64,000 bases of DNA from Rugamonas apoptosis (GTDB lineage Bacteria > Pseudomonadota > Gammaproteobacteria > Burkholderiales > Burkholderiaceae_D). The DNA lies in assembly GCF_014042355.1 (NCBI RefSeq), contig NZ_JACEZU010000002.1, positions 248,001 through 312,000 on the forward strand, given 5' to 3'. Positions 1 through 10,488 of this stretch are shown in pieces (within the stretch, counting starts at the first letter, position 1; each line of letters starts with the position of its first letter). The notes under the pieces were generated by a model. The model saw nothing but the letters and a program-made list of their open reading frames with translations. It was not told the origin of the DNA and ran no database searches. The translations under genes and the position numbers were made by a program.

Positions 1-1
1 A

Positions 2-943
2 ATTCGTATCATTTCCGGCAACTTCATCACAGCCCGTCCGCTGGGCGTGATCGATGGCGTCGACCTCGAAATGACGGGCATCACCCGCAAGGTCGATGCG
101 GAAACCATTCATTCCATCCTCGGCTCGGACGGCCTGGTGCTGCTGTCGCCGCTGGGTTTCTCGCCCACCGGCGAAGCGTTCAACCTGACCATGGAAGACG
201 TGGCCTGCAGCGCCGCCATCGCCCTGCACGCCGACAAACTGATCTTCATCACCGAAACGGAGATGATGACCGACGCCGGCGGCACGGAAATCCGCGAACT
301 GTCCTCGCACCAGGCCCAGGCCGTGCTGCAAGCCGGTTTCCTGCCCGACGCCACCGCGTTCTACCTCAAACACTGCGTCAAGGCGTCCGAAAACGGCGTC
401 GAGCGCTCGCACATCGTGCCGTTCGCCATGGACGGCTCGGCCCTGCTGGAACTGTTTACCCACGATGGCGTGGGCACCATGATCAGCCATGAGAACCTGG
501 AAAGCCTGCGCCAGGCCACCATCGAGGACGTGGGCGGCATCATCAAGCTGATCGAACCGCTGGAGGCGGACGGCACGCTGGTCAAGCGCGGCCGCGAACT
601 GATCGAACGGGAAATCGACTACTTCTCCGTGATCGAGCACGATGGCGTGATCTTCGGTTGCGCCGCCCTGTACCCGTTCCCGGAACAGAAGATGGCGGAA
701 ATGGCATGCCTGACCGTCAACCCGGAAGTGCAGGCCCAGGGCGACGGCGAGCGCATTCTCAAGCACATGGAGAACCGCGCGCGCGCCATCGGCCTGACCA
801 AACTGTTCGTGCTCACCACCCGCACCTCGCACTGGTTCCAGAAGCGTGGCTTCGTACCGGCCACCGTGGATGCGCTGCCGAAAGACCGTCAGCGCATGTA
901 TAACTGGCAGCGCAAATCCCAGGTGCTGATTAAGTCTTTATAA
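2..943 (+). CDS. argA: N-acetylglutamate synthase (amino-acid acetyltransferase), 5' truncated
   Basis: The reading frame is open from base 2, so the true start lies before the window; the GTG at 47 is an internal codon. The product makes N-acetylglutamate from glutamate and acetyl-CoA, the first step of arginine synthesis, in the cytoplasm. The first half of the visible 313 residues is the end of the amino-acid-kinase-like domain ([11 protein letters not shown]... then [12 protein letters not shown]). The last 140 or so residues form a GNAT domain with an acetyl-CoA loop ([10 protein letters not shown]) and a closing WFQKRGF segment. This is the classical two-domain ArgA layout. yggX follows 35 bases later on the same strand. 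Confidence 0.93.
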   Translation: MRIISGNFITARPLGVIDGVDLEMTGITRKVDAETIHSILGSDGLVLLSPLGFSPTGEAFNLTMEDVACSAAIALHADKLIFITETEMMTDAGGTEIRELSSHQAQAVLQAGFLPDATAFYLKHCVKASENGVERSHIVPFAMDGSALLELFTHDGVGTMISHENLESLRQATIEDVGGIIKLIEPLEADGTLVKRGRELIEREIDYFSVIEHDGVIFGCAALYPFPEQKMAEMACLTVNPEVQAQGDGERILKHMENRARAIGLTKLFVLTTRTSHWFQKRGFVPATVDALPKDRQRMYNWQRKSQVLIKSL

Positions 944-978
944 TCCTCATTTTCCTTACCGCTTTAGGAGCAACTCAG

Positions 979-1251
979 ATGGCCCGCACCGTGCATTGCA
1001 TCAAACTCAACAAAGAAGCCGAAGGGCTGGATTTCCCGCCGTATCCTGGCGAGTTGGGCAAGAAGATCTATGAATCCGTCTCGAAAGAAGCCTGGGCCGC
1101 CTGGCTCAAGCACCAGACCATGCTGGTCAATGAAAACCGCCTGAACCTGGCCGACCAGCGCGCGCGCAAATACCTGGCCACGCAGATGGAAAAGCATTTC
1201 TTCGGTGATGGCGCCGATGCGGCCCAAGGTTACGTGCCGCCGACGGAATAA
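979..1251 (+). CDS. yggX: YggX family Fe(2+)-trafficking / oxidative damage protection protein
   Basis: Small cytoplasmic protein of 90 residues, the normal family length. YggX proteins protect iron-sulfur enzymes and are thought to handle labile iron. The family start [10 protein letters not shown], with the conserved Cys7, is present, followed by the conserved [16 protein letters not shown] block and [15 protein letters not shown] helix. An AGGAG ribosome site lies nine bases before the ATG. It lies downstream of argA on the same strand with a 35-base gap, so co-transcription is plausible. Identification is firm; the precise biochemical role of the family is less settled. Confidence 0.93.
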   Translation: MARTVHCIKLNKEAEGLDFPPYPGELGKKIYESVSKEAWAAWLKHQTMLVNENRLNLADQRARKYLATQMEKHFFGDGADAAQGYVPPTE

Positions 1252-1339
1252 GGCGAACATGGGCGCATCCGGGTCCGGTACGCCGGCCCGGCCCGCCTCG
1301 CCAGAATCTGGCTGAACTGAGTGAACTGAGTGAATTTGC

Positions 1340-1732
1340 TTACATGGCCTTGCACTGGCGCAGTTCGCAGCGGGCCATGAACACCTTGCCGTTATCGCAA
1401 GCCATGCGATAGATTTCCACCGGGCCCGGCGCGCTGATCAGCCCCGCCCCCAGGCCGCCCACGCACTCGCGCTGGCGCGCCAAGCGTTCCACCGTGGTCG
1501 ACGACACGCCGGCCTGGAACGGCACCTTTTCGATTTCCACTCCATCGACCCGCACCAGCGGTGTGCCGTCGGCCGCCACCGTGCGTGGCGCCGGCTGACG
1601 CGCGGCTGCCACTTGGGCCGCGGCGGCGGCTTCGGCCTCGTCGCGCGCGCGCGAAGGCAGCCAGGAACAGGCGCCCAACAACAAACTGCTCAGCAAACTG
1701 CAGGACAACAGCACGGCTAACGATGGTTTCAT
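1340..1732 (-). CDS. small putative lipoprotein, function unknown
   Basis: A 130-residue product beginning MKPSLAVLLSC; an in-frame ATG five codons upstream (1747) is possible but lengthens the signal peptide unnecessarily. Residues 1-21 form a signal peptide ending in a lipobox (LLGAC), so the mature protein should be lipid-anchored. An Ala-rich linker follows (EAEAAAAAQVAAA), then a compact C-terminal domain with four Cys residues (RECVGG, RMACD, ARCELRQC). The paired Cys suggest disulfides in the periplasm. I do not recognise the domain. It lies downstream of rpiA on the same strand with a gap of about 105 bases. Confidence 0.7.
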   Translation of the reverse strand: MKPSLAVLLSCSLLSSLLLGACSWLPSRARDEAEAAAAAQVAAARQPAPRTVAADGTPLVRVDGVEIEKVPFQAGVSSTTVERLARQRECVGGLGAGLISAPGPVEIYRMACDNGKVFMARCELRQCKAM

Positions 1733-1837
1733 GGGCAGGCTCGGCAAGGCGAAGGGATGGGATAGCAGGAGGTGAGGACCGGCGACCGGCGCGCGCGCCG
1801 CCGCGCACGCCCAGGCGGCGCGGCGGCGGCTGATGCC

Positions 1838-2515
1838 TTAGAAGGTCAGCTTGCGCACGCCTTCGGGCATGCCGAGCAGGCAGACGTTGGCGCCACGGGC
1901 AGCGAACAGGCCATTGGCCACCACGCCCACGATCTGGTTGATCTGTTGTTCCAGCGCCAGCGGGTCGGCGATGGCCAGGCCCAGCACGTCGATGATCTCG
2001 CAGCCGTTATCGGTGATGAAAGCCTGCTCGGTGCCGGCCTTCAGGCGCAAACGGGGCTGGCCGCCCAGCGTGGCCAGGCGGCGCATGACGGCCGCGCGCG
2101 CCATCGGCAGCACTTCCACCGGCAGCGGGAACTTGCCCAGCACCTCGACCAGCTTGGAGCCGTCGGCGATGCACACGAACTGGCGCGACACGGAGGCGAC
2201 GATCTTCTCGCGCGTGAGGGCCGCGCCGCCGCCCTTGATCATGGCGCCGCTGGCCGTGATCTCGTCGGCGCCGTCCACGTAGACAGAAATCTCGGGCACG
2301 TCGTTCAGGTCGTACACGGTGATGCCATGGCCGGCCAGGCGCGCGGCCGTCGCTTCCGACGAGGCCACGGCGCCCTTGATGCGGTGCTTGATCTTGGCCA
2401 GTTCGTCGATGAAGAAATTGGCGGTGGAGCCGGTGCCGACACCGATGATTTCGCCGTCGACCACGTAATCGATGGCGGCGCGGGCGACCGCCTGTTTCAG
2501 TTCGTCTTGAGTCAT
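1838..2515 (-). CDS. rpiA: ribose-5-phosphate isomerase A
   Basis: Interconverts ribose 5-phosphate and ribulose 5-phosphate in the non-oxidative pentose phosphate pathway (cytoplasm). The 225-residue length is typical. Visible motifs are the phosphate-binding GTGST at residues 27-31, DGADE at 81-85 and KGGGAAL at 94-100; Glu103 in TREKI matches the general base known from the E. coli enzyme. It is transcribed away from the CheY-like gene at 2715. Its neighbourhood joins it to the sugar-phosphate genes further along (zwf, edd, eda, tal), although it is not in an operon with them. Confidence 0.95.
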   Translation of the reverse strand: MTQDELKQAVARAAIDYVVDGEIIGVGTGSTANFFIDELAKIKHRIKGAVASSEATAARLAGHGITVYDLNDVPEISVYVDGADEITASGAMIKGGGAALTREKIVASVSRQFVCIADGSKLVEVLGKFPLPVEVLPMARAAVMRRLATLGGQPRLRLKAGTEQAFITDNGCEIIDVLGLAIADPLALEQQINQIVGVVANGLFAARGANVCLLGMPEGVRKLTF

Positions 2516-2714
2516 GATTGCTTCTAAGTGGGTAGGAAAATGGCGCTATTTTAACGGATCGCCCGCCGCCACCGCCATTTCGCGCTAAAAATTGCGCCAG
2601 AACAACCCCGCGCGCCGCCACTGTCGCACACTTGCACAGTTGCTCTCGTACTTGGACTGCGGCGGGCGCGATTGTGCGAAAATGAACCACGCTCCGCCTA
2701 TGTCAGGAACCGTC

Positions 2715-3083
2715 ATGGATCATCGTAAAACCATACTGATTGTGGATGACAGCCGCGTCTCGCGCATGATGGCGCGCCAGTACATCGCGGCCCTGCACCC
2801 GCACTGGGTGGTCGAGGAGGCCGCCAGCGGCGAGGAGGCGCTGGCGCGCGCCCCCACGCTGGCGCCGGACTTGATTTTGATGGACGTCAACATGCCCGGC
2901 ATGGGCGGGGTGGCGGCCGCCGAACAGCTGCGCCAGCAGTTCCCCGACACGGCCATCTCGCTGCTGACGGCCAACGTGCAAAGCGCCACGCGCGACCGGG
3001 CGGCCCAGATCGGCGTCGGCTTCATGGAAAAACCCATCACCGAGGCCCGCATCGTCCAACTGCTCGCCGTGCTGGAAACCTGA
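2715..3083 (+). CDS. single-domain CheY-like response regulator
   Basis: A 122-residue receiver domain with no output domain. Key residues are all present: acidic pair Asp11-Asp12, phospho-acceptor Asp57 (ILMDVNMPG), Thr85 and Lys106 (MEKPI). I chose the ATG at 2715 because AGGAA lies five bases upstream and the protein then starts directly on the first beta strand (KTILIVDDS); the ATG at 2700 is an alternative. It is followed after 5 bases by a CheC gene and then by a diguanylate cyclase, so it probably acts in a small phospho-signalling module with CheC as its phosphatase. That partnership is inferred from position. Confidence 0.87.
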   Translation: MDHRKTILIVDDSRVSRMMARQYIAALHPHWVVEEAASGEEALARAPTLAPDLILMDVNMPGMGGVAAAEQLRQQFPDTAISLLTANVQSATRDRAAQIGVGFMEKPITEARIVQLLAVLET

Positions 3084-3088
3084 CCATC

Positions 3089-3715
3089 ATGTTCAACCTG
3101 AGCGAGCTGGAAAACGACGCGCTGGTGGAAATCTTCAACATCGGCGTGGGACAGGCGGCGGCGGCCATGAGCGCCATCGTCAACGAGGAGGTGCGCATGT
3201 CCGTGCCCTCGATCCGCTTCATGCAGCGCACCGCCGCCGCCCGGCTGCTGGGCGGCCAGGACGTGCCGGCCGAACGCATCTGCGGCGTCAGCCAGCACTA
3301 CAAGGGCGCGTTCGACACGGAAGCGATCCTCATGTTCCCGGAGGATAAAAGCCTGGAGATCGTGCGGCTGATGGTGGGCGAAGCCGTACCGCTGCAGGAA
3401 TTGACGGAGATGGAGCAGGAAGCCCTGTGCGAGATCGGTAACATCATCCTCAACGCCTGCGTGGGCACGCTGGCCAACATCTTCCAGCGCGAACTGCATG
3501 GCTCGCTGCCTGAATACCACGTGGGCACCAGCGACGAAATCCTGACCGCCTCGGGCAGCGTGGCCGACACCGTCGTGCTGATGCTGCACATCGACTTCGT
3601 GCTGGAGAAGCACCAGATCCACGGCTACGTCGCCTTCATCCTCGACATCTCCGCCCTGCACGACCTGAAGGAGCAGATCAACCTCTACATCGCCCGCGCG
3701 ATGGGACAGGCCTGA
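3089..3715 (+). CDS. cheC: CheC-family protein phosphatase / chemotaxis regulator
   Basis: The 208-residue protein has two copies of the CheC active-site signature: E14-x2-N17 followed by Pro at position 40, and E115-x2-N118 followed by Pro141. Each has exactly 22 residues between Asn and Pro, as in the CheC/CheX/FliY phosphatases that dephosphorylate CheY~P. Having both sites intact is a point of interest because some relatives keep only one. It sits between a CheY-like gene (5-base gap) and a GGDEF gene (4-base gap). No CheA, CheW or CheD gene is in the window, so the kinase feeding this module must lie elsewhere. Confidence 0.88.
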   Translation: MFNLSELENDALVEIFNIGVGQAAAAMSAIVNEEVRMSVPSIRFMQRTAAARLLGGQDVPAERICGVSQHYKGAFDTEAILMFPEDKSLEIVRLMVGEAVPLQELTEMEQEALCEIGNIILNACVGTLANIFQRELHGSLPEYHVGTSDEILTASGSVADTVVLMLHIDFVLEKHQIHGYVAFILDISALHDLKEQINLYIARAMGQA

Positions 3716-3719
3716 CGCC

Positions 3720-4682
3720 ATGGGCACGGACAGCGAACGCCTGATGCTGCTGCAACAAGTGCTGGGCGGCTTGAACGTGGGCGCCATCGTGCTCGACGCC
3801 GAGCGCCGCATCGTGCTGTGGAATCACTGGATGGCGCGCCGCACGGGCCGCAGCGCCGACAGCGTGGCCGGCAGCGACTTGCTGGCCGTGTTTCCCGAAC
3901 TGCGCGGACAGCGGGCGGAAGCGGCCGTGACCCAGGCCCTGCACAACAATTTCCCCTCGCTGCTGTCGCAAAGCTTGAACAAGGCGCCCTTCCCCCTGTA
4001 CGCGAGCGCGGCGGCGGCCGCGCGCGGCGAGCGGGTGCAGCAGGCGGTCGAGGTGACACCCATCGCCGTGACCGGCGCCGCCCGCCACTGCCTGATCCAG
4101 ATCAACGACGTCAGCCTGGCCGTGGGCCGGGAACGGCTGCTGCGCGAGCAGACCATGGTGCTGCGCTCGCAAACCTTCGCCGACGGCCTGACGGGCATCG
4201 CCAACCGCCGCCACTTCGACATGGCGATCGAAAAGGAACACCGGCGCGCCCGGCGCGGCGGCGTGCCGCTGTCGCTGCTGATGATCGACATCGACAACTT
4301 CAAAGCCTACAACGACCACTACGGCCACCCGCAGGGCGACCAGTGCCTGATCCGGGTGGCGGCCGCGCTGGCGGCCATGCTCAAGCGGCCATGCGACCTG
4401 GTGGCGCGCTACGGCGGCGAGGAATTCGCCGCCATCCTGCCCGACACGGATTCCGAGCAGGCCTGGCAGATGGCCGAGGCGATCCGGCTGCGCACCATCG
4501 AGCTGGCCATCCCCCACTTGCCGGGTGCCGACGGGCAACTGGTCACGGTCAGCCTCGGCATCGCCACCCGCCACGCCGACGGCTCGGCCGACGCCGCAGG
4601 CCTGATCAGCGCCGCCGACCGCGCCCTGTACCAGGCCAAGCGCGACGGCCGCAACCGGGTGGCGGCGCAGGCGCTGGCTTAG
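3720..4682 (+). CDS. PAS-GGDEF diguanylate cyclase
   Basis: Predicted to make the second messenger c-di-GMP from two GTP. Residues about 10-130 are a PAS-type sensor region (IVLDAERRIVLWNHWMAR at its start) and residues 150-315 are the GGDEF domain. The active-site loop is GGEEF at 232-236, which is catalytically competent in this family. The inhibitory product site RxxD is present as R223-P-C-D226, five residues ahead, so feedback inhibition is expected. No membrane segment is seen. It is the third gene of the CheY-like/CheC unit, suggesting that the receiver/phosphatase pair controls c-di-GMP output. Confidence 0.9.
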   Translation: MGTDSERLMLLQQVLGGLNVGAIVLDAERRIVLWNHWMARRTGRSADSVAGSDLLAVFPELRGQRAEAAVTQALHNNFPSLLSQSLNKAPFPLYASAAAAARGERVQQAVEVTPIAVTGAARHCLIQINDVSLAVGRERLLREQTMVLRSQTFADGLTGIANRRHFDMAIEKEHRRARRGGVPLSLLMIDIDNFKAYNDHYGHPQGDQCLIRVAAALAAMLKRPCDLVARYGGEEFAAILPDTDSEQAWQMAEAIRLRTIELAIPHLPGADGQLVTVSLGIATRHADGSADAAGLISAADRALYQAKRDGRNRVAAQALA

Positions 4683-4818
4683 CGCTGAACGCGCACCTCC
4701 AGTTCCACCCAGCCGTCGTTGCAGGATCTCCACGCCGCGCGGATCGCGCACCTTCACGTCCAACTGGTGCATCAGCGCCGTCACGCGCAGCTTGGCGCGC
4801 GCGATGTCGTGGCCGTCA
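4679..4818 (-). pseudogene. frameshifted C-terminal remnant of an unidentified gene
   Basis: Minus-strand translation from about 4818 gives a protein-like stretch (FDGHDIARAKLRVTALM, then HQLDVKVRDPRGVEIL). A single extra base near 4721-4722 breaks the frame. In the shifted frame the protein continues NDGWVELEVRVQR and stops at 4679-4681. The strand-like ending makes much better sense than the unshifted reading (QRRLGGTGG...). No start codon or upstream part is present, so this is a 3' relic. I cannot name the parent gene. It abuts the stop codon of the diguanylate cyclase. Confidence 0.4.
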
Positions 4819-4920
4819 AACAAAACTTGGGACGTGTGTATGGTCGTTGACAAAAGGATGTCTCTTGCCAAGAACCAAACAAAATGAACTACCAAGCACT
4901 GAACTTTTCTTGCGCCAATA

Positions 4921-4949
4921 AAAAAACGACGCACGTGGCGTCGTTTTTT
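4921..4949. terminator. bidirectional rho-independent terminator before eda
   Basis: Six A, stem CGACGC (4927-4932), short loop, GCGTCG (4938-4943), then six T. The symmetrical A and T tracts let it work in both directions: it ends eda on the minus strand and stops plus-strand transcription from the cyclase side. Confidence 0.85.
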
Positions 4950-4968
4950 GGGAGGGACACTGGCGTGC

Positions 4969-5592
4969 TCAGCGCAGGCTGCTGGCGGCCTTGGCCAGAT
5001 CCGTGATGCGGTCCCAGTTGCCGGCGGCGATGGCGTCCTTCGGCGTGAGCCAGGAGCCGCCCACGCACGCCACGTTTTTCAACGCCAGGAACTGCGATGC
5101 CGTGTCCTGCGAAATGCCGCCCGTGGGGCAGAACGTCACGTCCGGCAGCGGGCCGCCGATGGCGCTCAGCATGCCCACGCCGCCCGCCGGCACGGCCGGG
5201 AACAGCTTGAGTTGCTGGAAGCCTTGCTCGCGCGCGGCCATCACTTCCGACGGCGTCATCACGCCCGGCAGCAGCGGCAGGCCGCTGCTCTTGGCGGCGG
5301 CGATCAGGGCCGGCGTGAGGCCGGGCGAGACGCCGAACACGGCGCCCGCATCGCGCGCGGCAGCGAATTCCTCGGGCTGGGTCAGCGTGCCGACGCCGAC
5401 GATGGCGCCTTCCACGGCCGACATGGCGCGGATCGCGCCCAGGCCGTGCTTGGTGCGCAGCGTCACTTCCAGCACGCGGATGCCACCCGCCACCAGCGCG
5501 CGCGCCAGCGGAACAGCGTGTTCAGGATCGTCGATCGCGATCACAGGGATCACGGCCGAGGTACGCATAATGTCGAGCAGAGTCATGGTCAT
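4969..5592 (-). CDS. eda: 2-dehydro-3-deoxy-6-phosphogluconate aldolase (KDPG aldolase)
   Basis: Splits KDPG into pyruvate and glyceraldehyde 3-phosphate, the last step specific to the Entner-Doudoroff pathway. The 207-residue length is normal for this class I aldolase. The Schiff-base lysine is Lys129 (QQLKLFPA), with Glu42 (LEVTLRT) as the likely proton-transfer residue and a phosphate-binding CPTGGI loop. The first ATG (5592) lies three bases after the edd stop; an ATG two codons later is also possible. It forms an operon with edd and ends at a strong terminator. Confidence 0.95.
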   Translation of the reverse strand: MTMTLLDIMRTSAVIPVIAIDDPEHAVPLARALVAGGIRVLEVTLRTKHGLGAIRAMSAVEGAIVGVGTLTQPEEFAAARDAGAVFGVSPGLTPALIAAAKSSGLPLLPGVMTPSEVMAAREQGFQQLKLFPAVPAGGVGMLSAIGGPLPDVTFCPTGGISQDTASQFLALKNVACVGGSWLTPKDAIAAGNWDRITDLAKAASSLR

Positions 5593-5595
5593 GGC

Positions 5596-7518
<1,923 letters not shown>

Positions 7519-7543
7519 GATCGTTCCTTATGAATGAATTCGC

Positions 7544-7560
7544 TGAAATTTTACTACAAA
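7544..7560. promoter_or_regulatory. HexR-like operator 1, edd side
   Basis: The plus strand reads AAATTTTACTACA at 7546-7558, i.e. TGTAGTAAAATTT on the minus strand. This matches the HexR-type box TGTAGTAAATTTACA seen best at 10424. It lies 26 bases upstream of the edd start, where a repressor would cover the promoter or leader. Confidence 0.65.
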
Positions 7561-7676
7561 ATTTTGCGCATTCCGATCTTTTATTCCATATTTTTTGTCA
7601 CAACCGTGCACAAACCACCCAACAAGACCAGCGAACGGATGAAGGAAACCGAGACAGCGTAAGGCCGCGCACGAAA

Positions 7677-7692
7677 TTGTAGTGAATTTACC
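7677..7692. promoter_or_regulatory. HexR-like operator 2, pgi side
   Basis: TTGTAGTGAATTTACC at 7677-7692 differs from the best box in the region (TGTAGTAAATTTACA) at two positions. It lies about 90 bases before the pgi start in the edd/pgi divergent region, with an AT-rich promoter-like stretch just after it. Confidence 0.6.
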
Positions 7693-7782
7693 TGTTTTTG
7701 ATGTATTATTAGTCATCCGAACCGCAAACCAGCATCGCGCGGTGACCTTCCCAACCCCAGCCAGACCACGACGCCAACCATT

Positions 7783-9432
7783 ATGCGCCAGCCCGCCCTC
7801 TCCGCCACCGCCAGTTTCCAGGCTCTCGAATCCCATGCCGCCACCGCCCGCCAATGGACATTGCGCGACCTGTTCGCCCAGGATGCACAGCGCTTTCCCA
7901 AGCTGACCGTGGACGCGGCCGGCCTGTTCCTGGACTATTCGAAGAACCGGCTGGACGCCACCACCGTGGAACTGTTGCTGGAGCTGGCGCGCGAACGGGG
8001 CGTGGAACAGCAGCGCGACGCCATGTTTGCTGGTGAAAAAATCAATCTTACCGAACAACGTGCCGTGCTGCACACGGCCTTGCGTATGCCGCGCGGCAAC
8101 AAACTGGTGGTCGACGGCCAGGACGTGGCGCACGACGTGCACGCCGTGCTGGACCACATCAAGGACTTCACCGACCGCGTGCGCAGCGGCGCCTGGACCG
8201 GCCACACCGGCAAGCCGATCACGGACGTGGTCAACATCGGCATCGGCGGTTCCGACCTGGGTCCGAAAATGGTGTGCCTGGCGCTGCGTTCCTATGCCCA
8301 TCCGCGCCTGAAGATGCACTTCGTCTCCAACGTGGACGGCCACGACATGGACGCCGTGCTGGACCAGGTCAATCCCGAAACCACCTTGTTCATCGTCGCC
8401 TCCAAGACCTTCGTCACGGCCGAGACCATGCTCAACGCGCAAACGGCGCGCGCCTGGTTCCTGCAAGGCGCCCAGCCGGAACACCTGACGCGCCATTTCG
8501 TGGCTGTCTCCACCAACACGGAAGCGGTCAAGGCCTTCGGCATCGACCCTGCCAATATGTTCCCGTTCTGGGACTGGGTGGGCGGCCGCTATTCCGTGTG
8601 GTCGTCGATCGGACTGGCCGTGGCGCTGTCGGTGGGCTTTGGCTACTTTAGCGACTTCCTGGCCGGCGCCCACGCGCTGGACGAGCATTTCCGCACCGCG
8701 CCGCTGGCCGAGAACATGCCAGTGCTGCTGGCACTGGTGGGCTTCTGGAACCGCCAGTTCCTCGATTGCGCCTCGCTGTCGATTGCGCCCTATCATCAGG
8801 ACCTGAGCCGCTTCCCGGCCTATCTGCAGCAACTGGACATGGAGAGCAACGGCAAGCGCGTCACGCGCGATGGCGCCGATGTCGGCGTGCCGACCTGCCC
8901 GGTGGTATGGGGCGAGTGCGGCACCAACGCCCAACACGCCTACTTCCAGCTGCTGCACCAGGGCACGGACGTGACGCCGATCGACTTCATCGCCGCGCTG
9001 CGCCCCACCCACGACCTGGCGGGCCACCATGACGCGCTGCTGGCCAACTGCTTCGCCCAATCGGAAGCCTTCATGAAGGGCAAGACGGCCGACGAAGTGC
9101 GGGCCGACCTGCGCCAGCAAGACCTGAGCGCGGAGCAGATCGAAGCGCTGGTGCCGCACAAGACCTTCCCCGGCAACCGGCCCAGCAACACCATCCTCAT
9201 GGACCAGCTCTCGCCGCCGCTGCTGGGCGCCCTGATCGCGCTGTACGAGCACAAGACCTTTGTACAGGGCGTGCTGTGGAACGTGAACAGCTTCGACCAG
9301 TGGGGCGTGGAACTGGGCAAGGTACTGGCCAAGAACATCCACGCGGAGCTGACGGGCGAGATCGCGCCCGAGCGCCACGACAGTTCCACCAATGGCCTGA
9401 TCGTCATGGCCAAGGCCGCGCAGCACCTGTAA
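7783..9432 (+). CDS. pgi: glucose-6-phosphate isomerase
   Basis: Interconverts glucose 6-phosphate and fructose 6-phosphate. At 549 residues it has the same length as the E. coli enzyme. Both family signatures are visible: [13 protein letters not shown] in the middle and, near the end, [11 protein letters not shown], whose Lys is the known catalytic lysine. The [15 protein letters not shown] segment carries the catalytic histidine region. It is divergent from edd across a control region with two HexR-like boxes and is followed after 6 bases by an SMP-30 lactonase gene, so the two are probably co-transcribed. In an organism using the Entner-Doudoroff route it would recycle triose and fructose phosphates. 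Confidence 0.96.
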   Translation: MRQPALSATASFQALESHAATARQWTLRDLFAQDAQRFPKLTVDAAGLFLDYSKNRLDATTVELLLELARERGVEQQRDAMFAGEKINLTEQRAVLHTALRMPRGNKLVVDGQDVAHDVHAVLDHIKDFTDRVRSGAWTGHTGKPITDVVNIGIGGSDLGPKMVCLALRSYAHPRLKMHFVSNVDGHDMDAVLDQVNPETTLFIVASKTFVTAETMLNAQTARAWFLQGAQPEHLTRHFVAVSTNTEAVKAFGIDPANMFPFWDWVGGRYSVWSSIGLAVALSVGFGYFSDFLAGAHALDEHFRTAPLAENMPVLLALVGFWNRQFLDCASLSIAPYHQDLSRFPAYLQQLDMESNGKRVTRDGADVGVPTCPVVWGECGTNAQHAYFQLLHQGTDVTPIDFIAALRPTHDLAGHHDALLANCFAQSEAFMKGKTADEVRADLRQQDLSAEQIEALVPHKTFPGNRPSNTILMDQLSPPLLGALIALYEHKTFVQGVLWNVNSFDQWGVELGKVLAKNIHAELTGEIAPERHDSSTNGLIVMAKAAQHL

Positions 9433-9438
9433 CTCTCC

Positions 9439-10356
9439 ATGAGCAACGCTATGAGCAACGCAGTGAACAAATACGAGATCATCCCCGCCTTCGACGCCGT
9501 CATGCAGGTGGGCGAATGCCCGCTGTGGCATCCCGAGGAACAAGCCCTGTACTGGGTCGATATCGAAGGTTTCGCCATCCACCGGCTGGTGCCGGCCACC
9601 GGCGCGCACCGCAAATGGCCAATGGCGAGCGAACCCTCTGCACTGGCCCGTAACGAGAACGGTGGCCTGATCGTCGCCCTGCGGCGCGGCTTCGCCCACC
9701 TGAACACGGACAACGGTGAGCTGACCGACATCGCCGCCGCGCCCTACGACACTGCCACCACCCGCTTCAACGATGGCCGCGCCGACGCGGCGGGCCGCTT
9801 CTGGGTCGGCACCATCTACGAGCCGCGCGACCGCCAGGCGGCCGAGATGTACGTACTGGAACGGGGCCAGATCCGCAGGGTCTGGTCGGGCGGCATGACC
9901 GTCTCCAACGGCCTCGGTTTCAGCCCGGACCAGCACACCCTGTACCACAGCGACACCACGGCCCACCGCATCACCCGCTACGCCTACGACCTGGCCAGCG
10001 GCAGCGTGTCCGAGCCGCGCACGCTGATGCAGTTTTCCACTGACCGCACCGACAATTACGGCGGCCGTCCCGACGGCGCGGCCGTCGACAGCGAGGGTAA
10101 CTACTGGTGCGCCATGTTCGAAGGCGCACGCGTGCTCAAGCTGTCTCCGGAGGGCGCCATCCTCGACGAGATTGCCCTGCCCGCCCGCTGCCCCACGATG
10201 GTGGCGTTCGGCGGCCCCGACCTGCGCACGCTGTACATCACCAGCGCCAGCTACAAGCGTCCCGCCGGCGAGGCGGAGCAGTATCCCCACACGGGCCGCC
10301 TGCTGGCGGTGCGGGTGGAGGTGGCGGGCCGGGTCGAACCGGCCTACATCGAATAA
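9439..10356 (+). CDS. SMP-30/gluconolactonase (LRE) family lactonase
   Basis: A 305-residue six-bladed propeller hydrolase. The metal-ligand Glu26 lies in VGECPLWHPEE; the other expected ligands are in TRFNDGRADAAGRF and in SNGLGFSPD followed by YHSDT. Family members hydrolyse sugar lactones. Placed between pgi and zwf, with no pgl or devB gene nearby, it may open 6-phosphogluconolactone, but a plain gluconolactonase role is equally possible from sequence alone. The start could be the ATG at 9439 or the one at 9451. No signal peptide is seen, so it should be cytoplasmic, which favours a phosphorylated or internal lactone. Confidence 0.82.
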   Translation: MSNAMSNAVNKYEIIPAFDAVMQVGECPLWHPEEQALYWVDIEGFAIHRLVPATGAHRKWPMASEPSALARNENGGLIVALRRGFAHLNTDNGELTDIAAAPYDTATTRFNDGRADAAGRFWVGTIYEPRDRQAAEMYVLERGQIRRVWSGGMTVSNGLGFSPDQHTLYHSDTTAHRITRYAYDLASGSVSEPRTLMQFSTDRTDNYGGRPDGAAVDSEGNYWCAMFEGARVLKLSPEGAILDEIALPARCPTMVAFGGPDLRTLYITSASYKRPAGEAEQYPHTGRLLAVRVEVAGRVEPAYIE

Positions 10357-10390
10357 GCCCACATGGCGGCGCCGCAACGCGCCGCCCAAT

Positions 10391-10407
10391 TTGTAGTAAA
10401 TTTTCTT
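10391..10407. promoter_or_regulatory. HexR-like operator 3, zwf upstream
   Basis: TTGTAGTAAATTTTCTT at 10391-10407 keeps the left half TGTAGTAAATTT and loses the right end. It is paired with a better box 33 bases downstream, both in front of zwf. Confidence 0.6.
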
Positions 10408-10422
10408 GCTTTAGCGCTTTTC

Positions 10423-10439
10423 GTGTAGTAAATTTACAC
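10423..10439. promoter_or_regulatory. HexR-like operator 4, zwf upstream (best copy)
   Basis: GTGTAGTAAATTTACAC at 10423-10439 contains the palindromic core GTAAATTTAC and symmetrical GTGTA/TACAC flanks. It lies 50 bases before the zwf start. Since hexR is the gene after zwf, this site would give autoregulation. Confidence 0.72.
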
Positions 10440-10488
10440 CAAGGCAGCACCATCCCGGCACCACCACTTTTGCGATCACACACATATT

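Noticed and set aside
1290..1335. Tandem GAACTGAGTGAACTGAGTG repeat after yggX as a CRISPR or regulatory array
   Set aside because: Only about two units of ten bases; too short to support anything. No CRISPR array is seen anywhere in the window.
9276..9653. Long frames overlapping pgi, the SMP-30 gene and many other genes on both strands (some over 800 codons)
   Set aside because: High GC leaves alternative frames open; they are Arg/Ala/His-rich shadows of genes with clear family motifs.
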